In this document: positions 24,101 to 31,744 of the stretch, in pieces
Layout: every line of letters begins with the position of its first letter
How positions within the stretch are numbered: the first letter of the stretch is position 1
DNA from: Viridibacterium sp035456105
GTDB lineage: Bacteria > Pseudomonadota > Gammaproteobacteria > Burkholderiales > Rhodocyclaceae
Direction of reading: 5' to 3'
Assembly (NCBI GenBank): GCA_035456105.1
Contig: DATIDV010000006.1
Coordinates: 1 to 64,000, forward strand
DNA: 64,000 nt
The notes under the pieces: model-generated
What the model was told of the DNA's origin: nothing
What the model saw: only the letters and a program-made list of their open reading frames with translations
The model's database searches: none
Translations under genes and position numbers: made by a program

Positions 24101-25717
24101 CACAGCGGTGATCTCGCCGACCGGTGCGCCTTCGATGATGGACAGAGCAGGCGCTGTCGGCACATGCCAGTCGCCGAGCACGTCAGTCAGCGGCGCGTCG
24201 ATGGGTGCGGCGAGCAATGTGTCGATGATGTGCACCAGCGCCGCGCGATGCGCGCTCAGCGTGTCGGCATCATAGGCATCGGGATTGGCTTCGAAGTCGA
24301 AGCGCATGCCTGCTGCATGCGGTGCGACAGTAATGGAGAGGTCTTCGACCGGGCCGGCCGACACTGGCTGCGCGCGTGCGGCGAGCGCGCCGAACTCCAG
24401 CGGGCGGTCAAAGGGCATGAGGTTGATGACGGGCCCGAACAGGCGCTGGCCGTTGACGGCGCGACCGAGGTCGTGGCGTAACCATTCGTAGCGATAGCGC
24501 TGATGCGGACGGATGGCGCGCATCTCGGCGGCGACGCTTTTCGCCAGCGCAGCGATGCCTTGTGCGGGATCGACCTGGATGCGCAGCGGCACGATGTTCA
24601 TCGCCATGCAGGGCACGGTGAGGCCGACGGAGCCGAGGCGACCCATGACGGGCAGGCCTAACGTGATGTCACGCGCGCCGGTGCGTTGCGCGAGCCATGC
24701 GGCAGTCGCCGCGATGAGCCAGGCCGCCCAGTCGACGCCGCAGGTTTTGGCGGCGGTCTGCCAGCGTTCGAGGACTTGCGTGCCACTCTCGCCATCGCGT
24801 GCGAGATCGCCGCGCGCCTTGCGAACGCCGCGTGCGAGCGTGGCTGGCGGGGCAAGCGAGACCGGAGCAGGCGCCCCTGCAAGGCGAGCGATCCAGAAGG
24901 CGCGATCCGTCTCGGAGGCATGCTGCTGGTATTCACGTGCCTCTTCGACGACGGCGGCGAGTGTGGCGCGTGCTTTGGTGAACTGGTCATCGACCTGTGC
25001 GCCGGTGGCGCGCGCATACAGCGCTGCCACCCGGCGCTGCAGGAGCGCGTAACCATAGCCATCGAGTGCGACGTGATGAACGCGCAGCACCCACAGGTGA
25101 CGCTGCGGCGCGAGACGCAGCAACGCGGTGGCGAAGAGCGCGCCATGTGCGAGATCGGCCGTGCGTTGCAGATCGTCGTGCAGCCAGCGCTGCGCGGCTA
25201 CCCACGCATGATCTGGTTCCACCCCCCCAAAGTCCGTCATTCCCGCCAGCTTTACAGCCGGCGCAGCCGCACGCCGCTCCCCTCGCCCGCTAGCGGGAGA
25301 GGGGTTGGGGGAAAGGGCTTCGGCGGGATTCCAGTGGCTTTCACACGCGCTTTCAACGTCGCTGGATTCCCGCTTGCCCGGGAATGACGGTGAAGGGTGA
25401 GTGAGGTCTACGTGGCGCAGGCTCCATGCTTCGCGCACAGGCACTTGCCACACGACCTCGTTGCTCGCGCTGTCGTCGGCACGGAAGCGCACATGCAGCG
25501 CCTCGCATTCGTCGATGGCGCCGCGCAGGGCTGCTTCGAAGGCGGTGACGTCGAGCTCGCCGTCGAGCACGATGGCTTCGGCCGTCCAGTAGTACGGACT
25601 GGCCGGGTCGAGCTGCTGGCCGAGCCAGATGCCGAGCTGCGCGGCGCTGAGCGGGAGCCGCTGCACGGATGCGGAGTTGCCGAGCTCCGCCTGGACGCCA
25701 CCATCGACGCCTCCCAT
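21179..25717 (-). CDS. Single-module siderophore NRPS (C-A-PCP-TE), EntF/DhbF-like
   Basis: A 1512-residue protein. Condensation domain about 20-500 with HHVALDG (His214-Asp219); adenylation domain about 540-1150 with YTSGSTG, YGPTET, YRTGD and NNKIDR (Lys1144); PCP with LGGKS (Ser1202); thioesterase with GWSSG (Ser1337), Asp1364 and His1490. All catalytic residues are present. Binding-pocket residues by GrsA alignment are D844, A845, E848, D887, I917, G919, T944, V952, I953, K1144 (DAEDIGTVIK), unlike the serine code of EntF and suggestive of a basic amino acid. Two blocks of repeat-derived sequence lie in frame (about residues 107-165 and 671-778). The start is one base after the entB stop. 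It should couple DHB from EntB to its amino acid and release the product. Confidence 0.93.
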   Translation of the reverse strand: MGGVDGGVQAELGNSASVQRLPLSAAQLGIWLGQQLDPASPYYWTAEAIVLDGELDVTAFEAALRGAIDECEALHVRFRADDSASNEVVWQVPVREAWSLRHVDLTHPSPSFPGKRESSDVESACESHWNPAEALSPNPSPASGRGERRAAAPAVKLAGMTDFGGVEPDHAWVAAQRWLHDDLQRTADLAHGALFATALLRLAPQRHLWVLRVHHVALDGYGYALLQRRVAALYARATGAQVDDQFTKARATLAAVVEEAREYQQHASETDRAFWIARLAGAPAPVSLAPPATLARGVRKARGDLARDGESGTQVLERWQTAAKTCGVDWAAWLIAATAAWLAQRTGARDITLGLPVMGRLGSVGLTVPCMAMNIVPLRIQVDPAQGIAALAKSVAAEMRAIRPHQRYRYEWLRHDLGRAVNGQRLFGPVINLMPFDRPLEFGALAARAQPVSAGPVEDLSITVAPHAAGMRFDFEANPDAYDADTLSAHRAALVHIIDTLLAAPIDAPLTDVLGDWHVPTAPALSIIEGAPVGEITAVLDAFRAHAATTPQAIAVEQDGKALSYAEVLLEVKQLAAVLAEQGVAREDRVAILLPRSPQTIVALLAVLWAGAGYVPLDPDSPDARIAMVLADARPRLVLSVRGYAKRVGSDLLLCLDELTDLAGGECELVPDSPLPLAGRAGNSQRTALSLRSRSAVQCRQWGAERGQGERGRGVTLEPGTALDRTSPLPQPLSRARERGAHTVASTKPVIPAKAGIQLPRVEPNPGFRRDDETGGGVALSMNEPVTVADDALAYIIYTSGSTGRPNGVMIGRDALAHFVAGARVRYAMTSADRVLQFAPLHFDASVEEIFLSLTTGATLVLRNDEMLESLPRFLAACAAKRISVLDLPTAFWHELAYCVGDESGSHALPESIRLVIIGGEAALADRIARWRKAASPHVVLLNTYGPTETTVICTTAVLSGPDALTWSGESVPIGAPLPGMTAVVVDDALRPVAPGEAGELCMIGAALARGYFERQQVTDARFVRLTSFNGAPRAYRTGDRVRQAEDGALVYLGRLDDEFKISGYRIDPAEIETALLDYRGVREAAVVGQVLPGGSKRLAAFIVCDGEPYSGALQKHLSQRLPAPAIPSAYVPLSRLPRNANNKIDRSALRTLGLDDIPASDGTKTATLSTLERIVIAVWSEVLGTQQIGVDSDFFALGGKSLQAIQVANRLGVALQREVAVSSLFRHPTVAALAAALDVPESHTPPDQACDPFAPLLRIQSGDEGQPPLFCVHPAEGLSWCYMGLAAQLRNTPIYGLQSRGITGESPAHIDEVVADYIALVRSVQPHGPYRFMGWSSGGGIAHAMAARMQAEGEQVELLAMMDAYPSDIWAGKPEPTERDALIVLLDVIGYAGKGHLGDDGQALSLDAMRARLQRPGTVFAERDAASLAKLTGQAINSMKLYRGLRHPVFQGDVLFFHAAQRPAEAPDWLGWRPYVRGELQRVDIDSTHNGMSQRAPLAHIGRVLASKLES
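23384..23707. repeat. In-frame repeat block inside NRPS adenylation domain
   Basis: It contains a paired CGTCATCCCGG repeat (23401-23472), then a composite CCCCTCTCCC element (23500-23702) whose right arm is itself split by about 80 bp. That insert bears the hairpin GTCGGCA/TGCCGAC (23617-23636) and the perfect palindrome CTCAGCGCAGTGCGCTGAG (23649-23667). All are read through in frame as residues of about 671-778, just ahead of core motif A3. Confidence 0.88.
25223..25399. repeat. In-frame nested repeat inside NRPS condensation domain
   Basis: A CCGTCATTCCCGC...GCGGGAATGACGG-type element (25234-25390, homologous to 26645-26728) is itself interrupted by a CCCCTCTCCC unit (25277-25318). The block is translated as about 58 residues that the paralogous VibH-like protein lacks at the aligned place. 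Confidence 0.88.
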
Positions 25718-25718
25718 C

Positions 25719-26603
25719 TCAGCGCGCCTCGTTCAGCAGCGCCCACCACTGGGCAATCGTCGGCTGTTCGGCGAGCTGCACGAAGTTGATGTTGGAGCCG
25801 GCGCGCTTCCAGCGTTCCAGCAGGCTCATCAGGCGGATCGAATCGAGGCCGGCGTAGAGCAAGTTGTCGTCGGTGTTCAGGTCGGACTTCGGCATCTCGA
25901 GGATCGCCGCAACCTCGGCGTGCAGCGCGTCGATGTCCGATGGCAATGCGGCTGGTGCCGTAATACTCACGCCGAGCGAAGCCAGTACCTGCGCCGTGCT
26001 GCGCACGACACCGGCGCGCTGCGACACGTAGTCGAGCGCTTGTGCGTGACGCTCGGCGCCGAAATCAGCCAGCGCATCACCGACGAGAATGGGCTGGATG
26101 TCACGCATGAAGGCGTCGACGCAGGTGACCTGGCAGCCGATGTGCGCATACACACCACAGACGATGAGCTGGTCGCGCTTCTGCGCGCGCAGGCGTTCGA
26201 GCAGGTCGCTGCGCACGAAGGCGCTGTAGCGCCACTTGTCGAGTACTACGTCGGTGGCGCGCGGAGCGAGTGCGGCGATGACGGGCGCACCTTCCGGCTT
26301 CGCAGGCAGGCCCGGCCCCCAGAATTCGTTGAGCAGTGCACGGTCTTCAGCCGGTTGCACGGCAGGCTGCGCTGTGTAGTAGATCGGTATGCCTTTCGCA
26401 TCAGCGGCATCGCGCAGCTGACGGATGTGCTCGACGAGTTGCGGAATGGGCGCCGCGCTGTTGTCGTAGAAATCGAGGAAGTACTGCTGCATGTCGTGGA
26501 TGAGCAGCGCAGCGCGCGCGGGATCGGCATTCCACTCGACCCGGTTGACAGGGAAGGAGCTGGCTGCGGGCATGTCGTAGCTGGCGATGCGGGGAATGGT
26601 CAT
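25719..26603 (-). CDS. entB: Isochorismatase with aryl carrier protein domain
   Basis: The start at 26603 gives 294 residues; an upstream extension reads through a repeat. The N-terminal isochorismatase part (about 1-210) shows LLIHDMQQYFLDFY with the catalytic aspartate and VCGVYAHIGC, and converts isochorismate to 2,3-dihydro-DHB. The C-terminal ArCP (about 215-294) has LLYAGLDSIRLMSL with the serine for phosphopantetheine, on which EntE loads DHB. It lies between entE and the NRPS; a palindromic repeat sits in the upstream gap and the NRPS start follows its stop after a single base. Confidence 0.95.
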   Translation of the reverse strand: MTIPRIASYDMPAASSFPVNRVEWNADPARAALLIHDMQQYFLDFYDNSAAPIPQLVEHIRQLRDAADAKGIPIYYTAQPAVQPAEDRALLNEFWGPGLPAKPEGAPVIAALAPRATDVVLDKWRYSAFVRSDLLERLRAQKRDQLIVCGVYAHIGCQVTCVDAFMRDIQPILVGDALADFGAERHAQALDYVSQRAGVVRSTAQVLASLGVSITAPAALPSDIDALHAEVAAILEMPKSDLNTDDNLLYAGLDSIRLMSLLERWKRAGSNINFVQLAEQPTIAQWWALLNEAR

Positions 26604-26644
26604 GGTGTTGTTCCGTCGTAGAAGGCTGATGGATTTGTTACTTG

Positions 26645-26728
26645 CCGTCATTCCCGCGAACACGTGAATCCAGTGTCTTTGCAACCGAAGCTAACGTCGC
26701 TGGATTCCCGCGTTCGCGGGAATGACGG
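26645..26728. repeat. Intact CCGTCATTCCCGC palindromic repeat
   Basis: It begins CCGTCATTCCCGCGAA and ends TTCGCGGGAATGACGG, with the internal mirrored words GAATCCAG and CTGGATTC. It occupies almost the whole gap between the entE stop and the entB start, and is the closest complete relative of the copy nested in the NRPS gene. Confidence 0.85.
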
Positions 26729-26734
26729 TCCTCT

Positions 26735-28402
26735 TTATGCGTTTGCTGAGGTGAACCGCTCACGCAGCGCACGCTTGTCGATCTTGCCGACACCTGTCTT
26801 GGGGAAACTGGCGACGAACTCGATACGGTCGGGCACCTTGTATTGCGCCAGGCCACGTTCGCGCATGAAGCGGTTGATCTCCATCGCACGTGGCGCGTCG
26901 CCACGCGGCACGATGAAGGCGCAGCTGCGTTCGCCAAGGTATGCATCGGGCATTGCCACCACTGCCGCGTCGAGCACGGCGGGATGTGCGAGCAGATGGT
27001 TTTCGACCTCCTCCGCCGCGACCTTGTCGCCACCGCGATTGATCTGGTCCTTGGCGCGGCCGTCGACGACAAGGTGTCCGCTCGGCAACTGACGCACCAG
27101 GTCGCCTGTGCGGTAGAAACCGTCGCGCGTGAAGGCACGTGCGTTGTGCACATCGGCGCGGTAGTAGCCGCGGATCGTGTACGGGCCGCGCGTGAGCAGG
27201 TGCCCCAACTCGCCCGGCGCGACATCGTTGTCGTCATCGTCTACGACCCGCACTTCGTCATGCGGCGAAATGGGGCGGCCCTGCGTGCCGACGACGAGCT
27301 CGCGCGGGTCGTCGAAGCGCGTGTAGTTCACGAGCCCCTCGGCCATGCCGAAGACCTGTTGCAGCTCGCAGCCGAGCAGAGGGCGCACACGTTGCGCGGC
27401 CTCGTCGCTGAGGCGCGAGCCGCCGACCTGCAACAGCTTGAGGCTGGACAGGTCATGCTTCTTTGTGGGCAACTGAGAAGAGGCCGCTTCCATCCAGATC
27501 AGTGCCAGCGGTGGCACCAGCGAGCTGATGGTGACGCGCTCCTGTTCGATGAGCGGGAAGACGGTATCCGGGCTCGGGTTCGGCGCGAGCACGACGGTGC
27601 CACCTGCGTAGAACACACCGAGGATGCCGGGCGAACTCATCGGGAAGTTGTGGGCGACCGGCAGCGCGCAGAGATACACGCTCTCTTCCGTCAGGCCGCA
27701 GATTTCTGCGCTGGCACGCACGCTGTAGAAGTAGTCGTCGTGCGTGCGCGGGATGAGCTTGGGGCGGCCCGTGCTGCCACCGGAGAGCTGCAGGAAGGCC
27801 AGCGACGACGCATCCGGTGGCGCCAGCGACACCAGCGTTTCGCTGTCATCGAAGACGTTTGCGAAAGCGGTGAATTCCGCAGCGTCACCCACGACGATGA
27901 CACGCATATCGGGCGTTGCAGCGCGCACGCTTTCATCGTTGACGACATCACGCGCCAACGTGCGGTAGTCGAAGCCGCCATTCACGTCGGCGATGACATA
28001 CGCCTTGGCTTCCGCGAAGCTGCAGAAGTAGGCAATCTCGCTGCGGCGGTGCGCGGGTAGCGCGAAGACGGGCAAGGCACCGATGCGGAACAGCGCGAAG
28101 CACAGCAGGACGAATTCGCCGATGTTGGGCAGTTGCAGGACGACGCGGTCGCCCTGCCCTATGCCGCGCAGGCGCAAGCCGGAGGCAAGGCGATCCACTT
28201 CCTCGTCGAGCATGGAATAGGACCAGCGTCGCTCACCGCACACCAGTGCCGTGTGCTGCGGCCGGAGTGCCGCGCTGTCGCGCAGGATCTGGCCGAGCAC
28301 TTCGCCGTGCCAGTAGCCGGCTTCGCGATAGCGTGCGGCGAAGTCTTCGGGCCAGGGCGTAAAGTCCGCGCCTTCGGCGGACTGCTTCTGCAACACACTC
28401 AT
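26735..28402 (-). CDS. entE: 2,3-dihydroxybenzoate-AMP ligase
   Basis: The start ATG at 28402 overlaps the entC stop by 4 bases; 555 residues. Adenylation motifs are LQLSGGSTGRPKLIPRTHDDY (A3, typical EntE/DhbE), CALPVAHNFPMSSPG (aryl-acid pocket region), FGMAEGLVNYTRFDD, YRTGD and the catalytic lysine in TGVGKIDKR. It activates DHB as the adenylate and transfers it to the ArCP of EntB. The upstream extension to 28597 is a shadow of entC. Length is slightly above the usual 540. Confidence 0.95.
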   Translation of the reverse strand: MSVLQKQSAEGADFTPWPEDFAARYREAGYWHGEVLGQILRDSAALRPQHTALVCGERRWSYSMLDEEVDRLASGLRLRGIGQGDRVVLQLPNIGEFVLLCFALFRIGALPVFALPAHRRSEIAYFCSFAEAKAYVIADVNGGFDYRTLARDVVNDESVRAATPDMRVIVVGDAAEFTAFANVFDDSETLVSLAPPDASSLAFLQLSGGSTGRPKLIPRTHDDYFYSVRASAEICGLTEESVYLCALPVAHNFPMSSPGILGVFYAGGTVVLAPNPSPDTVFPLIEQERVTISSLVPPLALIWMEAASSQLPTKKHDLSSLKLLQVGGSRLSDEAAQRVRPLLGCELQQVFGMAEGLVNYTRFDDPRELVVGTQGRPISPHDEVRVVDDDDNDVAPGELGHLLTRGPYTIRGYYRADVHNARAFTRDGFYRTGDLVRQLPSGHLVVDGRAKDQINRGGDKVAAEEVENHLLAHPAVLDAAVVAMPDAYLGERSCAFIVPRGDAPRAMEINRFMRERGLAQYKVPDRIEFVASFPKTGVGKIDKRALRERFTSANA

Positions 28403-29691
28403 GACAGCGCCTCCAGTATGGCTTCGAGCCCCATCGCACCGAGCATGGTGCGCAGCTTGGCGGAGGTCTCGGCGAGTTCCAGCACCGGGTCCGACGCACC
28501 GACGATGCCGGCGCCCGCGTAGAGCGTCGCCGAAGTGTCGTCGACCACGGCGCAACGTATCGTCACCGCCCATTCGCCATTGCCATCGGCATCGCACCAG
28601 CCGACCAGACCGGTGAAAAAGCCGCGATCGAAGCCTTCGACTTCGTTGATGAAGTTACGCGCATCGACAGTCGGGTAGCCGCACACGGCGGGCGTGGGAT
28701 GCAGGGCCAGGGCGAGTTCCAGCGACGTCGTCGCCGGATCGGCTAGGTCGCCCTTCACTTCGGTACCGAGATGCCACATGGTTGCGGTGGACACGAGCGA
28801 TGGTGCCTTCGGCACGATCAGTTCGCGGCAGTAGGGCTTGAGTGCGGCGGCCACGGCGTCGACCACGAGCGTATGTTCGTGCTGGTCCTTGGCGGAGCAC
28901 AGCAGGCCTTCGGCGCGACGCGCGTCTTCGACCGGATCGGTGCTGCGCGGAATCGAACCTGCAAGCGGATTGGAGGCGACGAGGCGGCCATAACGCGCAA
29001 CCAGCAACTCGGGACTGGCACCGATCAGGGTACGACGCTTGCCGGCCTCCGCAGCCAGGCCAATGGCATAGGTGTAGGCGCGCGTATTACGGCAGGCCAG
29101 GGTGCGTAACAAAGTGGGCAGGTCGACTTGCGTATCGACTTTCAGCGCGCGCGACATCACGACCTTTTCCAGCTCGCCACGCTGGATACGGGCCACCGCT
29201 TCGGCGACGTTGTGCTCATAGCCCCGCGGCATGGGTGTCGAGATCATGTTTTTGCGCGCGTCCACGCCGTCCAGCTGCTTCACCCGCAGCGGCTCCATGG
29301 CGTGAACGCCGGCAGCGCAGTCAACACGGGCAGGCGAGAACAGGTGCGCGGGCGCATCGAGCTGGAAAGGCACGGCGCCAATCAGCACACCGGAATGGCC
29401 CTGACGTAGTGCGCTGCGCTGGAACTCGGTCGCGCGCGCGGCCAGCATAACAGTGGGCGCTGGCGGCATGACAATGCCTTCGTCATGCGCGAGAAATGCG
29501 TTGCGCGGCGAGGCAAACAGGCAGTTGCCGGGCTGGTATCGCTCGAACAGATCGTCGGGCCTGAGTGCTCGCCTATCAAGCGAGACGAAGGGCTTGCGAG
29601 CTTGCGCAGCGGCATCGCCGAACTGCATGGGGGTTGAACCAAAACCGGATGGGTCGGGACGGGACGTCTTGGGGCGGAACAAGTCGTTCAT
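28399..29691 (-). CDS. entC: Isochorismate synthase
   Basis: The start ATG at 29691 is preceded by GGAGGAG at good spacing; an upstream GTG at 29718 is less likely. The 430-residue protein has the chorismate-binding fold: EKVVMSRAL, GASPELLVARYGRLVASNPLAGS, KDQHEHTLVVDAVA and LHPTPAVCGYP, with EVEGFDRGFFTGLVGW and TIRCAVV near the end. These are the active-site blocks of EntC/DhbC. It converts chorismate to isochorismate, the first committed step to DHB, and is the first gene of the operon entC-entE-entB-NRPS-entA. A Fur-like palindrome lies about 200 bases upstream. Confidence 0.95.
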   Translation of the reverse strand: MNDLFRPKTSRPDPSGFGSTPMQFGDAAAQARKPFVSLDRRALRPDDLFERYQPGNCLFASPRNAFLAHDEGIVMPPAPTVMLAARATEFQRSALRQGHSGVLIGAVPFQLDAPAHLFSPARVDCAAGVHAMEPLRVKQLDGVDARKNMISTPMPRGYEHNVAEAVARIQRGELEKVVMSRALKVDTQVDLPTLLRTLACRNTRAYTYAIGLAAEAGKRRTLIGASPELLVARYGRLVASNPLAGSIPRSTDPVEDARRAEGLLCSAKDQHEHTLVVDAVAAALKPYCRELIVPKAPSLVSTATMWHLGTEVKGDLADPATTSLELALALHPTPAVCGYPTVDARNFINEVEGFDRGFFTGLVGWCDADGNGEWAVTIRCAVVDDTSATLYAGAGIVGASDPVLELAETSAKLRTMLGAMGLEAILEALS

Positions 29692-29890
29692 GCGGAAACT
29701 CCTCCTCGCTGTGACCACCGAAGGGGGCGGTCAAGATAAGCGCTCGGATGGGTGGCTACGCACGCTGCGAAGTCCGAGTCTCGCGGGAGATCCGGCTGCG
29801 ATGAGCTGGCTGGATGAACCGCGGCAAGCGGACTCCATCAGTACCAGTGGCGACGATGGCTGCCTGGAAAGCGAGGCGATCTTATCCTTT

Positions 29891-29909
29891 ATTGCGAATG
29901 GGTCGCAAT
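29891..29909. promoter_or_regulatory. Candidate Fur box of the siderophore synthesis operon
   Basis: ATTGCGAATGGGTCGCAAT has perfect 7-bp arms around a 5-bp centre and matches the receptor Fur box at 14 of 19 positions. It lies upstream of entC in an AT-richer stretch. The rest of the 29692-30270 gap contains a terminator (30074-30112) and no supported gene. Confidence 0.6.
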
Positions 29910-30073
29910 TGCAATTGTATTGAATTTTTCTATCCAACAGAATCAACAACATCTCCGGAATCGCCTTAGCAGCCAGGCCCGCGGCAGGAAAGCCCGGAGA
30001 ACACCCCGCTTTCACCACACCACGCAATCCTGTTGCTCGGCGAAATGACGCAACGCTGATTGTCATTTGCCAA

Positions 30074-30112
30074 AAGAAAAACCCCTGTCCGTGAGAACAG
30101 GGGCTTTTTTGT
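30074..30112. terminator. Bidirectional intrinsic terminator
   Basis: CCCCTGT and ACAGGGG form a stem, followed by GCTTTTTT on the plus strand; the minus strand also reads into a T-rich run (TTTTTCTTTT). It would end transcripts running from the S4 gene toward entC and protect both operons from each other. Confidence 0.85.
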
Positions 30113-30270
30113 GAGGCGTGAAAACTGTTCTCGCTCCGTCGCGAGAGGACGTCAGCGAGGTGAAGCGCCGCACAGAAAGCGGAATTGTCGATACACGAGG
30201 ATTTCGCGCGCTCTTGTCGCAACACGCGGCGCCTCGATCACGTCCTCGCAGCAGCGAGCGTGATCAGTTT

Positions 30271-30882
30271 CTACATGCGCTGCGCATAATATTCCACCAC
30301 CAGCTGCATCTCGATCGGGAACGGCAGATCGGATAGCGCTGGCAGATGCGTGACGGTTGCCTTGCTGGCAGCGGCATCCCAGCTGAGCCATTCAGGGCGC
30401 GTCAGCGACGGCTCTTCCATGCTGAACTTGATGATGTCGAGAACCTTCTCCGGCTTTGCCAGCGAAATCACTTCGCCCGGACGCACGCGGTACGACGGAA
30501 TGTTCACGCGCCTGCCATTGACCAGGAAGTGGTTGTGGTTGACCAGCTGACGTGCCGACGGGATGGTCGGTGCGAAACCGGCGCGGAACACCACGTTGTC
30601 GAGACGACGCTCAAGCAGTTCAGCCAGTTTTTCTCCGGCGTTGCCACGACTGGCCTTTGCATCTGTCATCAGGCGACGCATCTGGCGTTCGCCGAGTCCG
30701 TAGTTGAAACGCAGTTTCTGCTTCTCGCGCAGTTGTGCGCCAAAGCCGGACACGCGGCGCGGACGCGCACCGTGCTGGCCGGGAGGATTCGGGCGGTTCT
30801 CGATGCTCTTGCGTGAGAGACCGGGCAATTCGACGCCGAGGGCGCGCATGACTTTGAGGCGTGGGCCTGTGTAACGGGACAT
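30271..30882 (-). CDS. Ribosomal protein S4 paralogue, cyanobacterial/plastid-like
   Basis: A 203-residue protein with the complete S4 fold: N-terminal SRYTGPRLKVMRALG, PPGQHGARPRR, REKQKLRFNYGLGERQ, the S4 RNA-binding domain RLDNVVFRAGFAPTIPSARQLVNHNHFLVNGR and a terminal LVVEYYAQ. These words follow cyanobacterial and chloroplast S4 more closely than E. coli S4, and no cysteines are present. It is not in an alpha operon (no rpsK, rpoA or rplQ beside it), so it is probably a second copy. It lies downstream of hemP on the same strand, suggesting iron-linked expression (inference). A short hairpin (CTGATCC/GGATCAG, 30937-30958) lies in its leader. Confidence 0.88.
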   Translation of the reverse strand: MSRYTGPRLKVMRALGVELPGLSRKSIENRPNPPGQHGARPRRVSGFGAQLREKQKLRFNYGLGERQMRRLMTDAKASRGNAGEKLAELLERRLDNVVFRAGFAPTIPSARQLVNHNHFLVNGRRVNIPSYRVRPGEVISLAKPEKVLDIIKFSMEEPSLTRPEWLSWDAAASKATVTHLPALSDLPFPIEMQLVVEYYAQRM

Positions 30883-31010
30883 GTTTTTTCTCTATCCTGG
30901 TGTTGATGAATTCGCGTGCCTGAAGCGCACGAAGCACTGATCCGCGGAAGAGGATCAGTTGGCGAGGACTACGTGTTTCAAACAGCTTGTTTCGACTCGG
31001 TTGCCGGGGA

Positions 31011-31208
31011 TCACTTGGTAAGGATCAGCTTGCCGCTGCGCGTTGCCCGCAGCGTGTACAGCGCGCCGGCATGTTCGATGTTGACGCAGACCTGCCCCTG
31101 CAACAGCTCACTACTCGCCACGACGCGTAGCGCATCGGATGGCGGCGGAGCTGGTGCAAGCGACGCTGGCTGCACATGGGATGGCGTATTGGCGCCCGGC
31201 GTGTGCAT
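31011..31208 (-). CDS. hemP: Hemin uptake protein HemP
   Basis: A 65-residue protein whose C-terminal part (LRVVASSELLQGQVCVNIEHAGALYTLRATRSGKLILTK in overall pattern) fits HemP: the SSELLQG turn, an IEHAG strand, and the closing GKLILTK. The N-terminal 25 residues are proline/alanine-rich and variable. HemP/HmuP is a small regulator needed for expression of heme-uptake genes in several betaproteobacteria (family knowledge). It is located 7 bases after a conserved small gene, with a Fur-like box upstream of both. Confidence 0.88.
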   Translation of the reverse strand: MHTPGANTPSHVQPASLAPAPPPSDALRVVASSELLQGQVCVNIEHAGALYTLRATRSGKLILTK

Positions 31209-31215
31209 GACTGAC

Positions 31216-31497
31216 TCAGTGCAGCGCGGCGTTCGATGCTTGCGCGCCGGCTTCGTCGAAGATCTGTTCGTGCGACAACTCGACAGCCTCCTGATACCAG
31301 GTCTGCATCAGCTCGTTGCAGGCACGGCGCAGCAGCGGATCAACATCCGGAACCGCAGCCAGTGCGGCAAGGTGCTGCGACAGCGAACGGCTCTTGGCGA
31401 TAGAAGTGCCGTGCAGCGCGCTGCAGGTCAGCAGGTGTATGACAGATGCAAGCAACACAGCTGGCCGCGTCTGCGCGATTTCTGGATCGATGTTCAT
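31216..31497 (-). CDS. Conserved small protein upstream of hemP
   Basis: A 93-residue soluble, helical protein (DPEIAQTRPAVLLASVIHLLT, RSLSQHLAALAAV, LLRRACNELMQTWYQEAVE). GGGG precedes the ATG. I recall similar uncharacterised proteins beside hemP in related bacteria, but I assign no function. It ends 7 bases before hemP, so the pair is co-transcribed. The 250 bases upstream, to the Fur-like box, contain no frame I can support. Confidence 0.7.
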   Translation of the reverse strand: MNIDPEIAQTRPAVLLASVIHLLTCSALHGTSIAKSRSLSQHLAALAAVPDVDPLLRRACNELMQTWYQEAVELSHEQIFDEAGAQASNAALH

Positions 31498-31744
31498 GGC
31501 GTGTACCCCGTGTGCGGGAAGCGCGAGCGGGTCGCCTCACTGGCAACCGGACAGGGCCTGCACCGCATGTTCGATTCGCAAAAAAATGCTGGCTTGCACA
31601 CGCGGAGGCGCACTGGCTTGCAGAAATATCCCCGGCCCGTCCTGGAGCGACGGAACCAAACACGCCCGACGACGCTGTGAGGAGCACAAGCGGCGTCAGA
31701 CCTGCCGTTCAGACAGCAGCGCTCTCTGAACCAGCATAAGTGTA

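Noticed and set aside
21179..25717. Calling the NRPS enterobactin synthase EntF outright
   Set aside because: Domain order fits, but the binding-pocket residues differ from the serine code, so the product name is left open.
26843..28060. 405-residue frame opposite entE
   Set aside because: It is antisense shadow of entE with biased composition and no start signals.
28930..28965. tRNA-like word GAATCGAACCTGC inside entC
   Set aside because: It lies in conserved coding sequence (PLAGSIPRSTD) and no tRNA arms surround it.
31340..31687. 115-residue minus-strand frame upstream of hemP
   Set aside because: It overlaps the conserved 93-residue gene in another frame and has cysteine/arginine-rich shadow composition.
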